A stretch of 64,000 bases of DNA, taken from Sclerodactyla briareus. Its lineage: Eukaryota; Echinodermata; Holothuroidea; Dendrochirotida; Sclerodactylidae. The position numbers were made by a program, and so were the translations under genes. Location of the stretch: NCBI GenBank assembly GCA_026419785.1, contig JAODTK010000510.1, positions 62,001-126,000 of the forward strand. The letters are read 5' to 3'. The notes under the pieces are model-generated. The model was given only the letters and a program-made list of their open reading frames with translations. It did not search any database and was not told where the DNA came from. This document shows, in pieces, positions 46,252-57,190 of the stretch; the stretch's first letter is position 1; every line of letters begins with the position of its first letter.

Positions 46252-48879
46252 CTAAGCAGTTTTACTGTAACATACTACAGTTCTGTTCAAGAACTAGCCA
46301 CAACCTAGTCACATTAGGGGAATTTGTCTGCGATATTTGTGCCTCGGAGAGTTTCTGTACGAGGAAGTTTGACGAAGTCGCCAGCTGCGTGCATGCAGTT
46401 AGTCGCTTTCTCGCGACTAGCTGGGTACGGTTGCACTGACATACACAGTCACCGAAGCGTATTGACTTACACCTCAAGATCCATCTAAGCTAATTGTTAC
46501 AAACACGGATAGCATCCCAAGTGTAATGTTCCAATCTTTCTGCTCAGAAAAAGATTACCCTTTGAACCCAAGTCACAAGGATGTGAAACAGGTTTAAGAA
46601 TCTCTCCGCTGAATTTGATGAGTAAAAATCTTCTACTGATTTCGAGAGGACTCTGCCGGTTTGACTGGGGAGTACATTCGACTGTGCTGATAACAACGAC
46701 CGTGACTGTAACATAACTGGAAGGGTATAAATTGACCGCAATGTCACGAGGATGGAGTTGTCTCTAATCTGCGGGACGATGCCCGTCTCTGACCAAGAAT
46801 TGCCTCAATGGATAAGGCTCTAAGCATAGGTCCTGATTCTATCGATTCTTTACAATACGCCCAGCCAATCTGGGAACATCTTATTGAAGGCTTGATTTAT
46901 TCTTGGGTCACAAATACATGTTCCTGCTTCCCGGGTAATCTTAGAGGGGTCTCATACGTGGAGAATTGATTCATCGATTTCCATGGTCTCGTTTTCATGT
47001 CTGTCCACCAGCTCAAGGATACTTTCCGAGGAGCCCGAGGGTGATGAACGCTCTGAAAACAATTGTGTGAAATCTACATAGAAATGTGAACCAACACGTT
47101 CCACGTCACCCATAGCCAGTAACGAATGATAAATACTTATACAGCACACGTGATGAACCATGCATCACTAACTACTGATGTGTAGTGCACTATCAAATCC
47201 CCCCCCCCTGTGTGAAGAAAGAAATATGAATTATAGAGTAAACAACGGATTAAAGGTTTGAGAGCTCTCATCAGTTATTACTGATGGGTCTATGGAAATC
47301 GGTTGCCTACGTCATATGTGGATAATTCCTGTGTTAAATCATAAATGCCTTAGCATGGCTTGAATACAAATTATGTAAAAATAATTGGAATTTTACTGCA
47401 AACAGGTCTGGAAATTACACATATGGCTACTTGGATCTCTCTACATTCGGGCACTGAATGCGGTTAGTACACTCAAACTGTATAATACACTGTATGATAT
47501 AATGATTTAGGAAGTTTCCCGACTAAGAATTCCAAATATAATTCACCCAATTGATCGTGTTCTGAAAGCCCGTAAAGTTACGTTCATAATTGCGCTATGC
47601 ACCCGTATTATCTACAACCGATCTTGGCAAAATAATTCACTCCCACCGACAGTCGGAAACAAATACCGTCCAACAAAGATCATACTGATACATATTGCAT
47701 AACGTCAGCAGAATAATCTTTTTTACACTGTGATGAACAATTCGCTCATATAAAATGTTTCCCTTTAATGGATAGAAAATCAGTTCACTATATACGATAA
47801 CGTCCCTTTCCCCCAAAGATTGTTTCCACTAATATAATGTACGTGTATATCTGTGTAACGACCAATAAAACATTTAATGACCGATAGCGGTCGAGAACAC
47901 CATTATCTCGAGATTCGTTTTAATGGTTGACGATGTGGCATTTTCAATATGTACTACATTATTCTGCAAATCAGGGTTGTCATCGATCGAAATATCTCCA
48001 TATCCTACACCCCGTTACAAAAATTAATCATCAGTGGTTCTTCGATTAAGTCGGAGACAACTGTTAGTACAATCCCCCCAGGCTAACTCGAAGGTCGAGC
48101 GTACGACGAAAACAATTTCGTTGCAACAGACTTGTTTTGGGACGGAAATAGAAACATTTATTAGGTGCCCACCAAGGTTGTTTTCAAGTGAGCAGACTGC
48201 AAAGAATATCGGGCGGTGTAGGGTTACTTCTCGGAATTGCAGAGGTGTGCCGTAACAATGTATAGATGTACTCAAACGCACTGACAAATTTTTGTGTTTT
48301 GTTTCATGATAGGGGCATTCTTCCATCTTGTCCCACTGAATATCAAAGTTTCGAGTAATCATTTTTAACAAAGTGGTTTATTGCAATATTAGCGATAACG
48401 AGCCAGGGTACGGTATAGTGTCACGTACGGGGTATTGCAATTTCAGCTACATATTCAAAATTGGAGTTGAACAAGGGACAAGGGGAGTTTTAACCAACAG
48501 TTATTTTCCCATATTTTTAACAACCTTGTACTTAACATAAGAAAATGGTCCCGTTCGTGACATTCCAGCATATCAATCACAGACAAAAGAAGCCATCCAC
48601 ACTGGTTAAAATATGCTGTCAGATGAACTACGGGTATTGGTTGCCATATTTATCGTGTATGCCCAGGAATATTGTGAGACGTATGAGGAGGATATCTTCT
48701 AAACCAATTTTCAGTGATGTCGATAAGAGAAATATCGTGATCAGACCAACAGACCACATGCTCGAATATTGGAACATTTGAGCAGATAACAGATATACTG
48801 ATATCTCAATTACAGTTAAGAAGCCAGTTAAGTGAGCCCGGCGATGCAAAAGAATGCGTTTAAAAAGCATAAAGATGAG
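46252..48879. other. No recognised gene; possible decayed coding on the minus strand at 46.9-47.2 kb
   Basis: A minus frame at 47161-46952 ends in an acidic, serine-rich stretch. It is followed after a stop by a readable segment (REAGTCICDPRINQAFNKMF), which looks like decayed coding but matches nothing I know. At 46785-46860 a tRNA-like scrap (TCAATGGATAAGGCTCTAAG) lacks a T arm. Frames at 48024-48371 minus and 48545-48781 plus are unassigned. Confidence 0.4.
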
Positions 48880-49255
48880 TACTTGTTAAAAAGTCGGAGG
48901 TGAAAACACTATAAAATATCGGTAGCTCAATTAATAAAACATTCTCATCTAACCAACAAGAAGAGTTGGAAAACTTTACTACGTTGTTTACAGTCGCAAT
49001 GTGGACACCATCATCCCCAGAGTTCAAGGTACGGGAACACTGTAGAATGGGACCCGGTCGTACGCCGGGTCACCGCCCGCAACAAGAGGCGAATTACTGG
49101 GAGCATTTTCACCGCTGTACCTTCTTATATGTACGCTCACAGAAACAGATTTTATATCATAGAGTTATGTGAAATGAGCGCTACATAATTACAAAATTTC
49201 TGTACTGAGTATGAGCTGGATCATTTCCATTGGATGTGGTTGAGCTTCGAATAAC
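48880..49255 (+). repeat. Local diverged repeat, copy A
   Basis: Contains two modules: GTAGCTCAATTAATAAAACA with TCTCATCTAACCAACAAGAA, and GTGGACACCATCATCCCCAG with CACCGCTGTACCTTCTTAT, GCTCACAGAAACAGATTTTA and GAGTATGAGCTGGATCATTT. The first module recurs at 49365-49495 and the second at 49785-50050. Confidence 0.8.
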
Positions 49256-49784
49256 TAACAGACGACATACTCGAATGATCGAGCAAGTTGAGAGACATGT
49301 GAAATGATACCTAAAATCGTTAAGGGGCGAGTTAAGAATATGACATGCCAAAAGGTGAACGAACGAGGGTAAAATATTGAGTAGCTCACTGAGTAAAATA
49401 TTCTCATCTAACTAACAAGAAACGTTATACATTTTTACCCCGTAAAAGCGCAAACAGGTACTGAGAGATGGGAACACACTTTGGGTGAGGTTTGGATGCG
49501 TTAAATAGTAATGGCATGACGCAATATACGTTTGTTTGCTAATTGCCTATACATGTACCTGTTCCAATAGTTTGCAACCAGGGGGTAATTGTTAGTGTAG
49601 TAAGGTCCTGCTGTAAGACTGAACTTCGTTATACATACCTGCGACTTCAGTCTTATTCTGGAGTGGAATTGGCTATGGAGTGTCCGAAGGAGTTCCGGAG
49701 AAAAAAAAAACTCGGTAGTCTCATACGAAACTATTGACGGATATTCGAAAGACAGCTGCTATAGGAATATTGATGGAGTACCAC
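49256..49784 (+). repeat. Local diverged repeat, copy B (first module) and spacer
   Basis: 49365-49495 repeats GAGTAGCTCACTGAGTAAAA and TCTCATCTAACTAACAAGAA and then CGTAAAAGCGCAAAC, aligned to copy A. The remainder has no recognised feature; a 64-codon frame at 49543-49737 is unassigned. Confidence 0.65.
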
Positions 49785-50055
49785 GATGTTTATAGTCGCA
49801 CTGTCTGACTGTGGACACCATCATCCCCAATGTTCAAAATAGGGGAACACTGTCGTCTCCGCCCGCAAGAAGGCTTGCTTGGAACATTTGTACCGCTGTA
49901 CCTTTCTATGATCCGCTCACAGAAATAGATTTTATATTGAAAAGTTAATATTGAGCTATGTAAAATAAACATCCCATAATTTACAAGTGAATTTTCTGTA
50001 TTCTGTACTGGATATGAGCTGGATCTTTTCATTGGATTGGGTGGAGTAATCATGT
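49785..50055 (+). repeat. Local diverged repeat, copy C (second module)
   Basis: Repeats GTGGACACCATCATCCCCAA, GGGGAACACTGT, TACCGCTGTACCTTTCTATG, GCTCACAGAAATAGATTTTA and GATATGAGCTGGATCTTTTC from copy A, about 0.8 kb further along in the same orientation. Divergence is moderate with indels. Confidence 0.8.
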
Positions 50056-51335
50056 TGATAAGGCTTTCATACTTTGACCTCTGTGGACTTCAGATGACCT
50101 TTGACAAAACACCAATCCAATGGGGATTATGTATTCATTATGAGGACCCCGTACCTATCTATACTGATGGGGCCAAGTTATTGTAGTCTACTAACGAGCC
50201 AATCGTCGTGAACACACACACACGCGCGCTCGCATATATCGTACCAGTGCTTCACGTCATCGTGTTCCCCTAGGACTTCCCGATGGACTACCTCACTGCC
50301 TAGTACATTCGCAAGCCACTTCACCTAATATGTATGGAAATATCCTCTTATCACTTTATGCATTCCGCTCCATATGGCAAGGCGCCAATCCCCCTTCGTG
50401 TTTAGATGTTTGAGCGTTATCACTGAAACTGTTTTGAGATCCCGTTCACATATGCTCTCTCATTCTCAACTGAATTTTGTTCTGTAACGCAATGTGTAGT
50501 GTTGCTATGATGCACATACATAACACTAGGCAAATCGTTCAGGGACAACTACAGAGTACATTATAAAGTAGGCCATTACTATTAGCTGGGAAAACTGAAT
50601 GCTTCAGTCGAAACTGAAGTTTGACAGATGATTGCTGTAGAATGTTGAGTTATTTAACCCGATAGAATAATGGAATATAGAACATAACTATCTGTGTTGC
50701 TCAACTGTGATGTCATGTGTTATTGGGATATATAGAATGATTCGCGCTAATTCCTTTACCTAATGACCAAACTTCGAAGCTCAATAACTCCACATAGGAA
50801 CCAGTATTTAAGTATATTTTTACATCTCTCACAATAAAACCTCTACTGTAGCCAAGATTTCAGTTGTCCTTTAACTCCACAACTGACTTATACATAGTTC
50901 ATTGATTATGAGCTAGGGGAAAAATATCGCCTGGTTACTGATGTAACAAGACTCAGTGGCCAGCACTGACAAGGTTATTACATTGGTAGCTTTGGACAAT
51001 CACGGGAATATAGCCGCGTCCAGCAGCACTACGGAAATATCCCTCCGGTTTTCGGTAGGAACTCGCAACCTCCTGATCAACGAAGCCTCATCGACTGAGC
51101 TGATTTGCCCCAGCAAGATGGGTTGCCAATGCCTCCCAATACCACGCATGATGAAGAAATCATTCCGACTACCTGGATAACTAGTTCAATTATGCCTAAC
51201 GATTTAACGACCATGCAGGGACAACAAGAGGGTTGACATGATAGGGTGGATACAACAAAAGGCATTATTAACACGTATCCAGTTACCCTCACTATTCATA
51301 CAAGTAGTTGTGTATGTGGCAACATATCATCTGAT
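50056..51335. other. No recognisable gene; short (CA)n at 50.21 kb
   Basis: ACACACACACGCGCGCTCGC occurs around 50213-50232. Frames at 50956-51180 plus and 51077-51292 minus overlap and have no domain. Confidence 0.45.
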
Positions 51336-51985
51336 GGGCCAGTATATACATGCTATTATTTTTGCAAACATATTTGACATCTGAGGTAGAAATTATTATG
51401 CTGAGAGATCGGTTATACAGACGGAACAAGATGATTTACAAACTATTTTGATCGCACTATGTTTACAGCCTAGTAAGACTCAAAACAAATAGTGCAGATG
51501 TAAAAAATCATTCCCACTTCAGCTAATGGGAGAAATTCAGAACAGTTGTGAAGGTGCGGTTGTTATTTTGTACGTACTTGATCGGATGCCTCTCTATCCA
51601 TCGAAGATATATTCTATTGCAGTTGGTTGTGGCGTGTAATGCCTGAGACGAGGTTGTATATTTCTGCTGGAGCCGAAAGAACTGCATCAAACTACAAATT
51701 CACATGGGATTTTGAAACATGGTTGGAATGTAATAAAATAGCTACATAACATCGATATTTGCCACTGCAGGCGCGTGGCCGGCTGGATGGGACGACATGT
51801 ACAGTATGCGCGCGAAGGTAGTTTTTGTTCGACAGCTTCGCAAGGAACAGATTGAGTGGCTTAGTATTAGCTTTTTGGGGTAATACGATATGTAGCAATA
51901 GTCTGCTGTACTGGCGAAAACGATCATGAGTAGGATTTGTGTCACATTTGTCCAAGATTTCACTATGGAGAGGTCACGCAAATGA
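51336..51985 (+). repeat. 649-bp tandem duplication, copy 1
   Basis: Begins near GTATATACATGCTATTATTT. CTGAGGTAGAAATTATTATG occurs at 51381 and again at 52030, a period of 649 bp. The copy runs through TACGTACTTGATCGGATGCC, ACATAACATCGATATTTGCC and TTAGTATTAGCTTTTTGGGG to GGTCACGCAAATGATAGG. Confidence 0.9.
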
Positions 51986-53555
51986 TAGGTCCGTATACAT
52001 CCTACTATTTTCGCAAACATATTCGACATCTGAGGTAGAAATTATTATGCGGAGAGATCGGTTATACAGACGGAACAAGATGATTTACAAAATAGTTTGA
52101 TCCCACTATGCTCACAGCCTATTAAGACTCAAAACTTTATTATATAAATACATATTAGAGTATTGTAGCTTAGTATGGGGCGAATGCAGCGCCACCTATG
52201 CCCTCATACTTACGCGGTTACAATAGTCCGCCGCTGGAATAATTCTCCATGCCACTTTCAATGATAGGTCTGAAGTCCTATTTCGCACTCTAAACTGGTC
52301 CTCTCTTGAACAAGTCTGAGCTATAAAAGTTTGGTGATGGTGTACAAAATATTGAATGGGCTAGCACCCCAGTACCTTAGGGATATGTTTTGGTTCATTG
52401 GCGATGTACGTGGTCACTCCCTGCGGTCCACCACCCAATACAACTTGTTTCTGGAGGGTGGGAAAACCCCAGTTCGACATCAAGTCGTTCTCCTTTACGT
52501 GTTTTATAGATTTATAATTGTTTTTGTAAACGTTTCTACGTCCATCTATGTTCCTTAATTTTCTTTTACAATTCACTATTGTCTTTTTACAAGGGCCTCG
52601 TGTGAGATTAGCGTCACCGCTAACCGAGTTCTTACCCTTCAATGTTCAAATAAATAAGAACGATGAGGGCAGACGTAAAAAAGATTCCCACTTCCGCTAA
52701 TGGGAGATATATAGAACAGTTAGCAGTTAAAGTGCGGTCACTATTTTGTACGTACTTGATCGGATGCCGCTCTATCCATCGAAGATGTATTCTATTGCAG
52801 TTGGTCTTGGTGTGTAACGCCTGAACGAGGTTGTATTTTTTGTGTTCATATCAGAACTGGTCATTAGTAACTACATATCCTCGGCAAGAATCTGTTATTA
52901 CACCGTCTGGAGAGAACAAAAAAACACATGACTTCTCTCTCTCCCTCTTTTTTTATTTTTGAACACCTCAGTTCAATATATATTAGCTTGAGACAAAAAT
53001 GGCAATGTATAACATTCTCTATGTAACCGCATGACCATATTGATGATCACACAGGAATGTTTCTCTGGCTTTTCCATGTAGAACTGGTCGTTGTAAGCAA
53101 CAATTCCACTGTTTTCTTTTTTGATGTCTCAGTTAAATGGGAAGTCAAAATTAGAAATAGCCATCTTTCTCGCCGAGGTATTGATTGAATTCTCTCACAG
53201 CCGGCCTGAAAAATCTAGCATCATCGCGTTTGAGCTGAAAAAAAATGCAACAACTGCAAATTTACATGAGATTGTGAAACTTGATTGGGATTAATAAATT
53301 ACTACATAACATCGATTTCTGCCACTGCAGGGGCGTGACTGAATAGGACGACATCTACAGGAAACGCGCCAAGGTCGTTTTTGCTGGTCAGCTCTGTAAG
53401 GAACAGACGGAGTGGTTTAGGATTAGCTTTTTGGGGAAATACGATTTGTTGCAATTCCCTGCATGCTGCACTGGCGTGAGAAGATCATGTGGAGGATTTG
53501 TATAAACATTTTCCCAAAATTTCACTATGGAGAGGCCCACGCAAATGCCCAGAAT
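51986..53555 (+). repeat. 649-bp tandem duplication, copy 2, split by two insertions
   Basis: Matches copy 1 from 51986 to about 52133, then from about 52664 to 52842 and from about 53245 to 53555. The first interruption is a LINE 3' end. The second (about 400 bp, 52843-53244) has no terminal repeats that I can see and is unassigned. The order shows that duplication came first and the insertions later. Confidence 0.85.
52134..52663 (+). mobile_element. 5'-truncated LINE, RT C-terminal end and 3' UTR
   Basis: The translation gives KYILEYCSLVWGECSATYAL, LTRLQ, LFRTLNWSSLEQ, VYKILNGLAPQYLRDMFWF and GHSLRSTTQYNLFLEGGKTP, the characteristic block after the RT domain of jockey/CR1-like LINEs (usual form YCxxVWG, LQ.RAARII, LNW, MYKILNGLAP.YL). 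Frame changes and a stop inside make it inactive. It ends near a TTCAAATAAATAA tail. Its boundaries are fixed by comparison with the uninterrupted copy 1 of the 649-bp duplication. Confidence 0.88.
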
Positions 53556-54359
53556 AAGCTATTTCTTGTCAGGATTATGCCCTCATTGACACTCCAGAAT
53601 TCAACTTCAACAAGTCCATTGTATGATCTGTTTATCTTTATAATATAAAACTAAATATCGCGATTGTGTGTGTGTTTGTGTGCAGCCCGCCAGAAGATTA
53701 AGTTTCTATTTGATGAAAAAATACGGAAAATTTTCAATACGGACAAATACGGACAATTTTCACTAGGTATCTCCCACAATCATATTTTCAAGCCGTCCGA
53801 ATTCCACTAATAGTTTTACTTTGTATGAGAAAGTAAGAGATATGACAAGTCTGGTGTACTTTTTCTTATCAAGCGCACTTGACGTTAAGTACTGCCGTAT
53901 TCATCTTAGCTGGTTAATATTTCCATTCTCAGTCTAGGTGATGTACTGAATTCGTGTAATCGTATCGAATACGCAGAGCGTGATGCGCACTGCGCAATGC
54001 GTGGTGAAACCGCTGAGTGTTTAGTTTCTTTCATGTGGGCATATTTGTGAGCTTATCGCCTTCCGTAATAAAAAAATATACACAATTCTTTCCAGGACTC
54101 GGCACGACAATGGGGACGATGGGAGCCCAGGGCAGGGGTCGCAAGAAGGACATTTCCCCCAATATTTGAAATATCGTTAATTTGTTGACACAATAACTTT
54201 TCGGGGAAGAACAGTGTCCACAATTATTTTAGTGACTCATTGCTCATATATACAAGTAAATGAGGAGCAGTAGGGCTGTTCACCTCGAGTCTGAATGTGT
54301 TAAAGCTCATTACAGTCCATGTTTATGAACTTGACCACATAGACCCATTATAGCGAGAA
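53556..54359. other. No recognisable gene
   Basis: AT-rich DNA with a short GTGTGTGTGTTTGTGTG tract at 53665 and a small direct repeat AATACGGACA near 53737-53756. No coding signal was seen. Confidence 0.5.
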
Positions 54360-55560
54360 ACACGCGATCATGTTTGCCTTTTCGAATAGCGAAACCTCGT
54401 TGGAGAGCCCTGTATATGTTTAGTATTGTGTACAACATGTTCATGCAAGCTTACCTCCTCCTGTAGAAGGTCTTGTGTATCTATCCCGCGACTACCGTAG
54501 TGTCGTTGAGGCGCCTGTGAATACCTGTGATCGCAGTTGTCTCCACCTCGACCTGGCCTCCACCGCCTTCTGCGATTCAGCAAAGGTCAGGCCGGTCTAC
54601 TCCTTGATGTTGTCTTTCCATCCGTTTCTCCGCCTTCCACGTCTGTGGGTTCCTATAACATGTTTATCCTTAAAGTATATTTTTTGCTAGACCTGCTAGT
54701 CACATGGACTGTATACGAGATGCCCAAGATTTTTTCCGTAGAAACTCATCTCCATGGCCAGAGGATTCTTTTCTTCTTGTCAGTGTCCGAATTTTCACAG
54801 GCGTAAAGGAACGAATATTGTATGAGACGAGGGACTGCATGAGATGAATTTGAGAAAACATGATATCTCAGTTCTTCCAGGTAGTTTCGACGTCTGGGTT
54901 GATTGTTCTTGTTAACGTATGCGCATAGCAATCTTTTTAACCAGTATCGAGATAGGGAGAAGGAGGTCTTCTAGCTTATAGGGTCGAGCGATAAGTCTCA
55001 TGTTTTGTCCTGTTGAAGTTGATATCAGAATTAGGGACTTAGTCGTTGTTTGTCATCAGCTCAGTTTCCTCCATGGCAGAGATCTCCAGGGTTCACCAGG
55101 CTCACCAGTAATTTTCCGGTTTTATCTGCAGGTCAGCAATGTCTTGAGTTGGTGAAGTCGAGCGTTGGTGATGTTCCTTCCTACGATGGATCCTGTGCCT
55201 TCGTAATCTCTCATGATCAATAATCCTTTCTAGGCAGATGTTGAAGAGGATGAGTGACAACAGGGCGAGCAGGCAACATTGTCGCACGCCGACTGTTATT
55301 CGAATCCAACTGTTGTTTGACTTGAAGGCTGTGCTTGTAGACTTGTCATACATTTGTTAGAGTTCTCGAGGTGACGGAAGGATTGCGGTAATTCACCTGA
55401 TTCGTAATTGTCGACTGCGTCTCGTTTGGCATATGACGCACCTTCGGGCGGATGATCCTGGCCATTGTGGGTCCTGTTGGCTAACGGGACCCTGTGAGTG
55501 AGCCCGCCGCCCATGCTGACGGAGACGCTCGCGTAGCTCATTGTTATGACACATATTCAG
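54360..55560 (-). mobile_element. Decayed LINE, RT domain to C-terminus (endonuclease-RT type)
   Basis: Minus-strand order: MYDKSTSTAFKSNNSWIRIT, then VGVRQCCLLALLSLILFNI (usual GVRQGCLLSPLLFNI block, 55.29-55.22 kb), LERIIDHERL, a decayed catalytic box (LQDIADLQ), FLYACENSDTDKKKRIL (usual FLYGCETWTLT), ILGISYTVHVTSRS, then RRRRWRPGRGGDNC at the C-terminus. This is the standard order of 'endonuclease-reverse transcriptase' LINEs of invertebrates. The catalytic YADD is not readable and stops are frequent. Upstream domains are absent (5' truncated near 55.55 kb). Confidence 0.82.
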
Positions 55561-57054
55561 AGAATGAACCAGGCCCAGCCTAGGCTCACTTGTTTGCCAG
55601 TAGGAAAAAGCGGATCGATGCGACTAGGTGCCTTTCAAAATATGCTCCCATGAGTGACTGGTGATAGAGTGAGTGAGTAGCGAGTCCGAATTCCCATGTT
55701 GAACAGTGCACTACACGCACATGTACAAGAAATCGATAACACATAACGACACGACGTGGTGAAATGATGAACAACATGTTAATCGTAAAATATGAATATG
55801 GCAATAGAATCATACCCGTAACGAAAAACAAATTCCTTCATCCCCCCTTTTAAGCGATAATGAATACTCGAGCTTGTCACAAAATGTATATATATATATT
55901 TGTATAGCCGTCCTCCAAAAACATGAATATGAATAACACAATCACACTTATACTATAGTCAATTGCCGAAATAATGACGAGTGACCTACCGTCGAAATAA
56001 CAACATTCTGGATCTTAGCAATTAGGCCCGTTATCGCGTTGATCACAGTGTGTTTACAAAAAGTGTTCTCAATCTTCGCAGCCTCCTTCAAATGGATATC
56101 CGTTACATCAGGCTCTTACGAGATACAGTTTTTGTTTCCGAGATATTTGTGACTTTTCATTTCTAAGACCCACCATTTTAAATCAACAACAAGTATTTGC
56201 TCGGCCTTTTTTAGATTAAACTACAACTTTCTTGGATGAAGGCTTTGGGAAATTAACACAGAGTATTGTTGCAGAGACGTGACAATTGACAGCGGACAAC
56301 TCTGCGTACGTCGAGATGTTTGACGATGTCCAAAACATCGTTTCCAAGATAAAGCGGCATACTGCATAAAATGTGAACGTCAATCGTGACAGTCTTGATA
56401 CATTTGGAATGTACTCTCCGTCTCCGAACAAATTTCAATGTGTGAAGAAGAGCAACGATTCTAAGGAAAGACAAATAGTAAAAGTTAGGATACGCAACGA
56501 ACCAATATTTGTTGATGCTAGATTAAGTCACTTCCATTTTTGGCGAGGGGCAGTGATATAATTCAGGAGAGAGGAGAAGACTGTCCATAAACACGTCACA
56601 GAACTGCGAGAAGGAGGCGAATGGAATTCGAATACAGAATACAAGGGACGACCAGTTTATTAAAAGTTGGTAGTCGAAGCAGGCGGAGAGTGGCGGTTGG
56701 TTGTGTGTGCAAAATGCTTTGGCGGAGGCCCAAAGCAGTTGTTGTCGCATCAATATAATAGCAAGATTCCGGTTAGAGCTCAATTAAAAGTGCAAAATTG
56801 ACCAGACTCCTTCCTGCTATCAACTGTGTAGAACAGGTAATTGCCTCTATGATGCCGTGCCTATTATTAGAAGCTTCTTACCACTGGGGAAGAAAAAGTT
56901 GTCCGGATTCCCTGCGTAAGATCACTGCTGCACATTCCGGGGCAATCGAACATAAATTCGGGCATTATTTTCACACGTTTCTTGAGCTATATCTGTCCAC
57001 GTACATTTTGCATGATCTTTGCGGAAACTTGTTTTGGCACTCACGAGGAGCAGT
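55561..57054. other. No recognisable gene
   Basis: Short frames (55586-55831 minus, 56253-56474 minus, 56523-56783 minus, 56798-57073 plus) without domains. Confidence 0.45.
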
Positions 57055-57190
57055 TCTCAATAATACGATTTAGTGATTACTTTCGATTTGAATGATTTAT
57101 AGCTGAACGAGGCGTGCGAGGGACAGTGATCAATGATACGATTCAGTAATTATCTTTGATTAAGAGACTTGAACCTCTTCGAGGCGTGTA
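57055..57190. repeat. Diverged ~73-bp tandem duplication
   Basis: CAATAATACGATTTAGTGATTAC at about 57058 and CAATGATACGATTCAGTAATTAT at about 57131, each followed by a GAACGAGGCGTG / TTCGAGGCGTG block. Two copies with many substitutions. Confidence 0.6.

Noticed and set aside
46785-46865. tRNA gene or tRNA-derived SINE
   Set aside because: TCAATGGATAAGGCTCTAAG resembles a D arm, but no anticodon stem or T arm with GGTTCRANNCC follows at the right distance.
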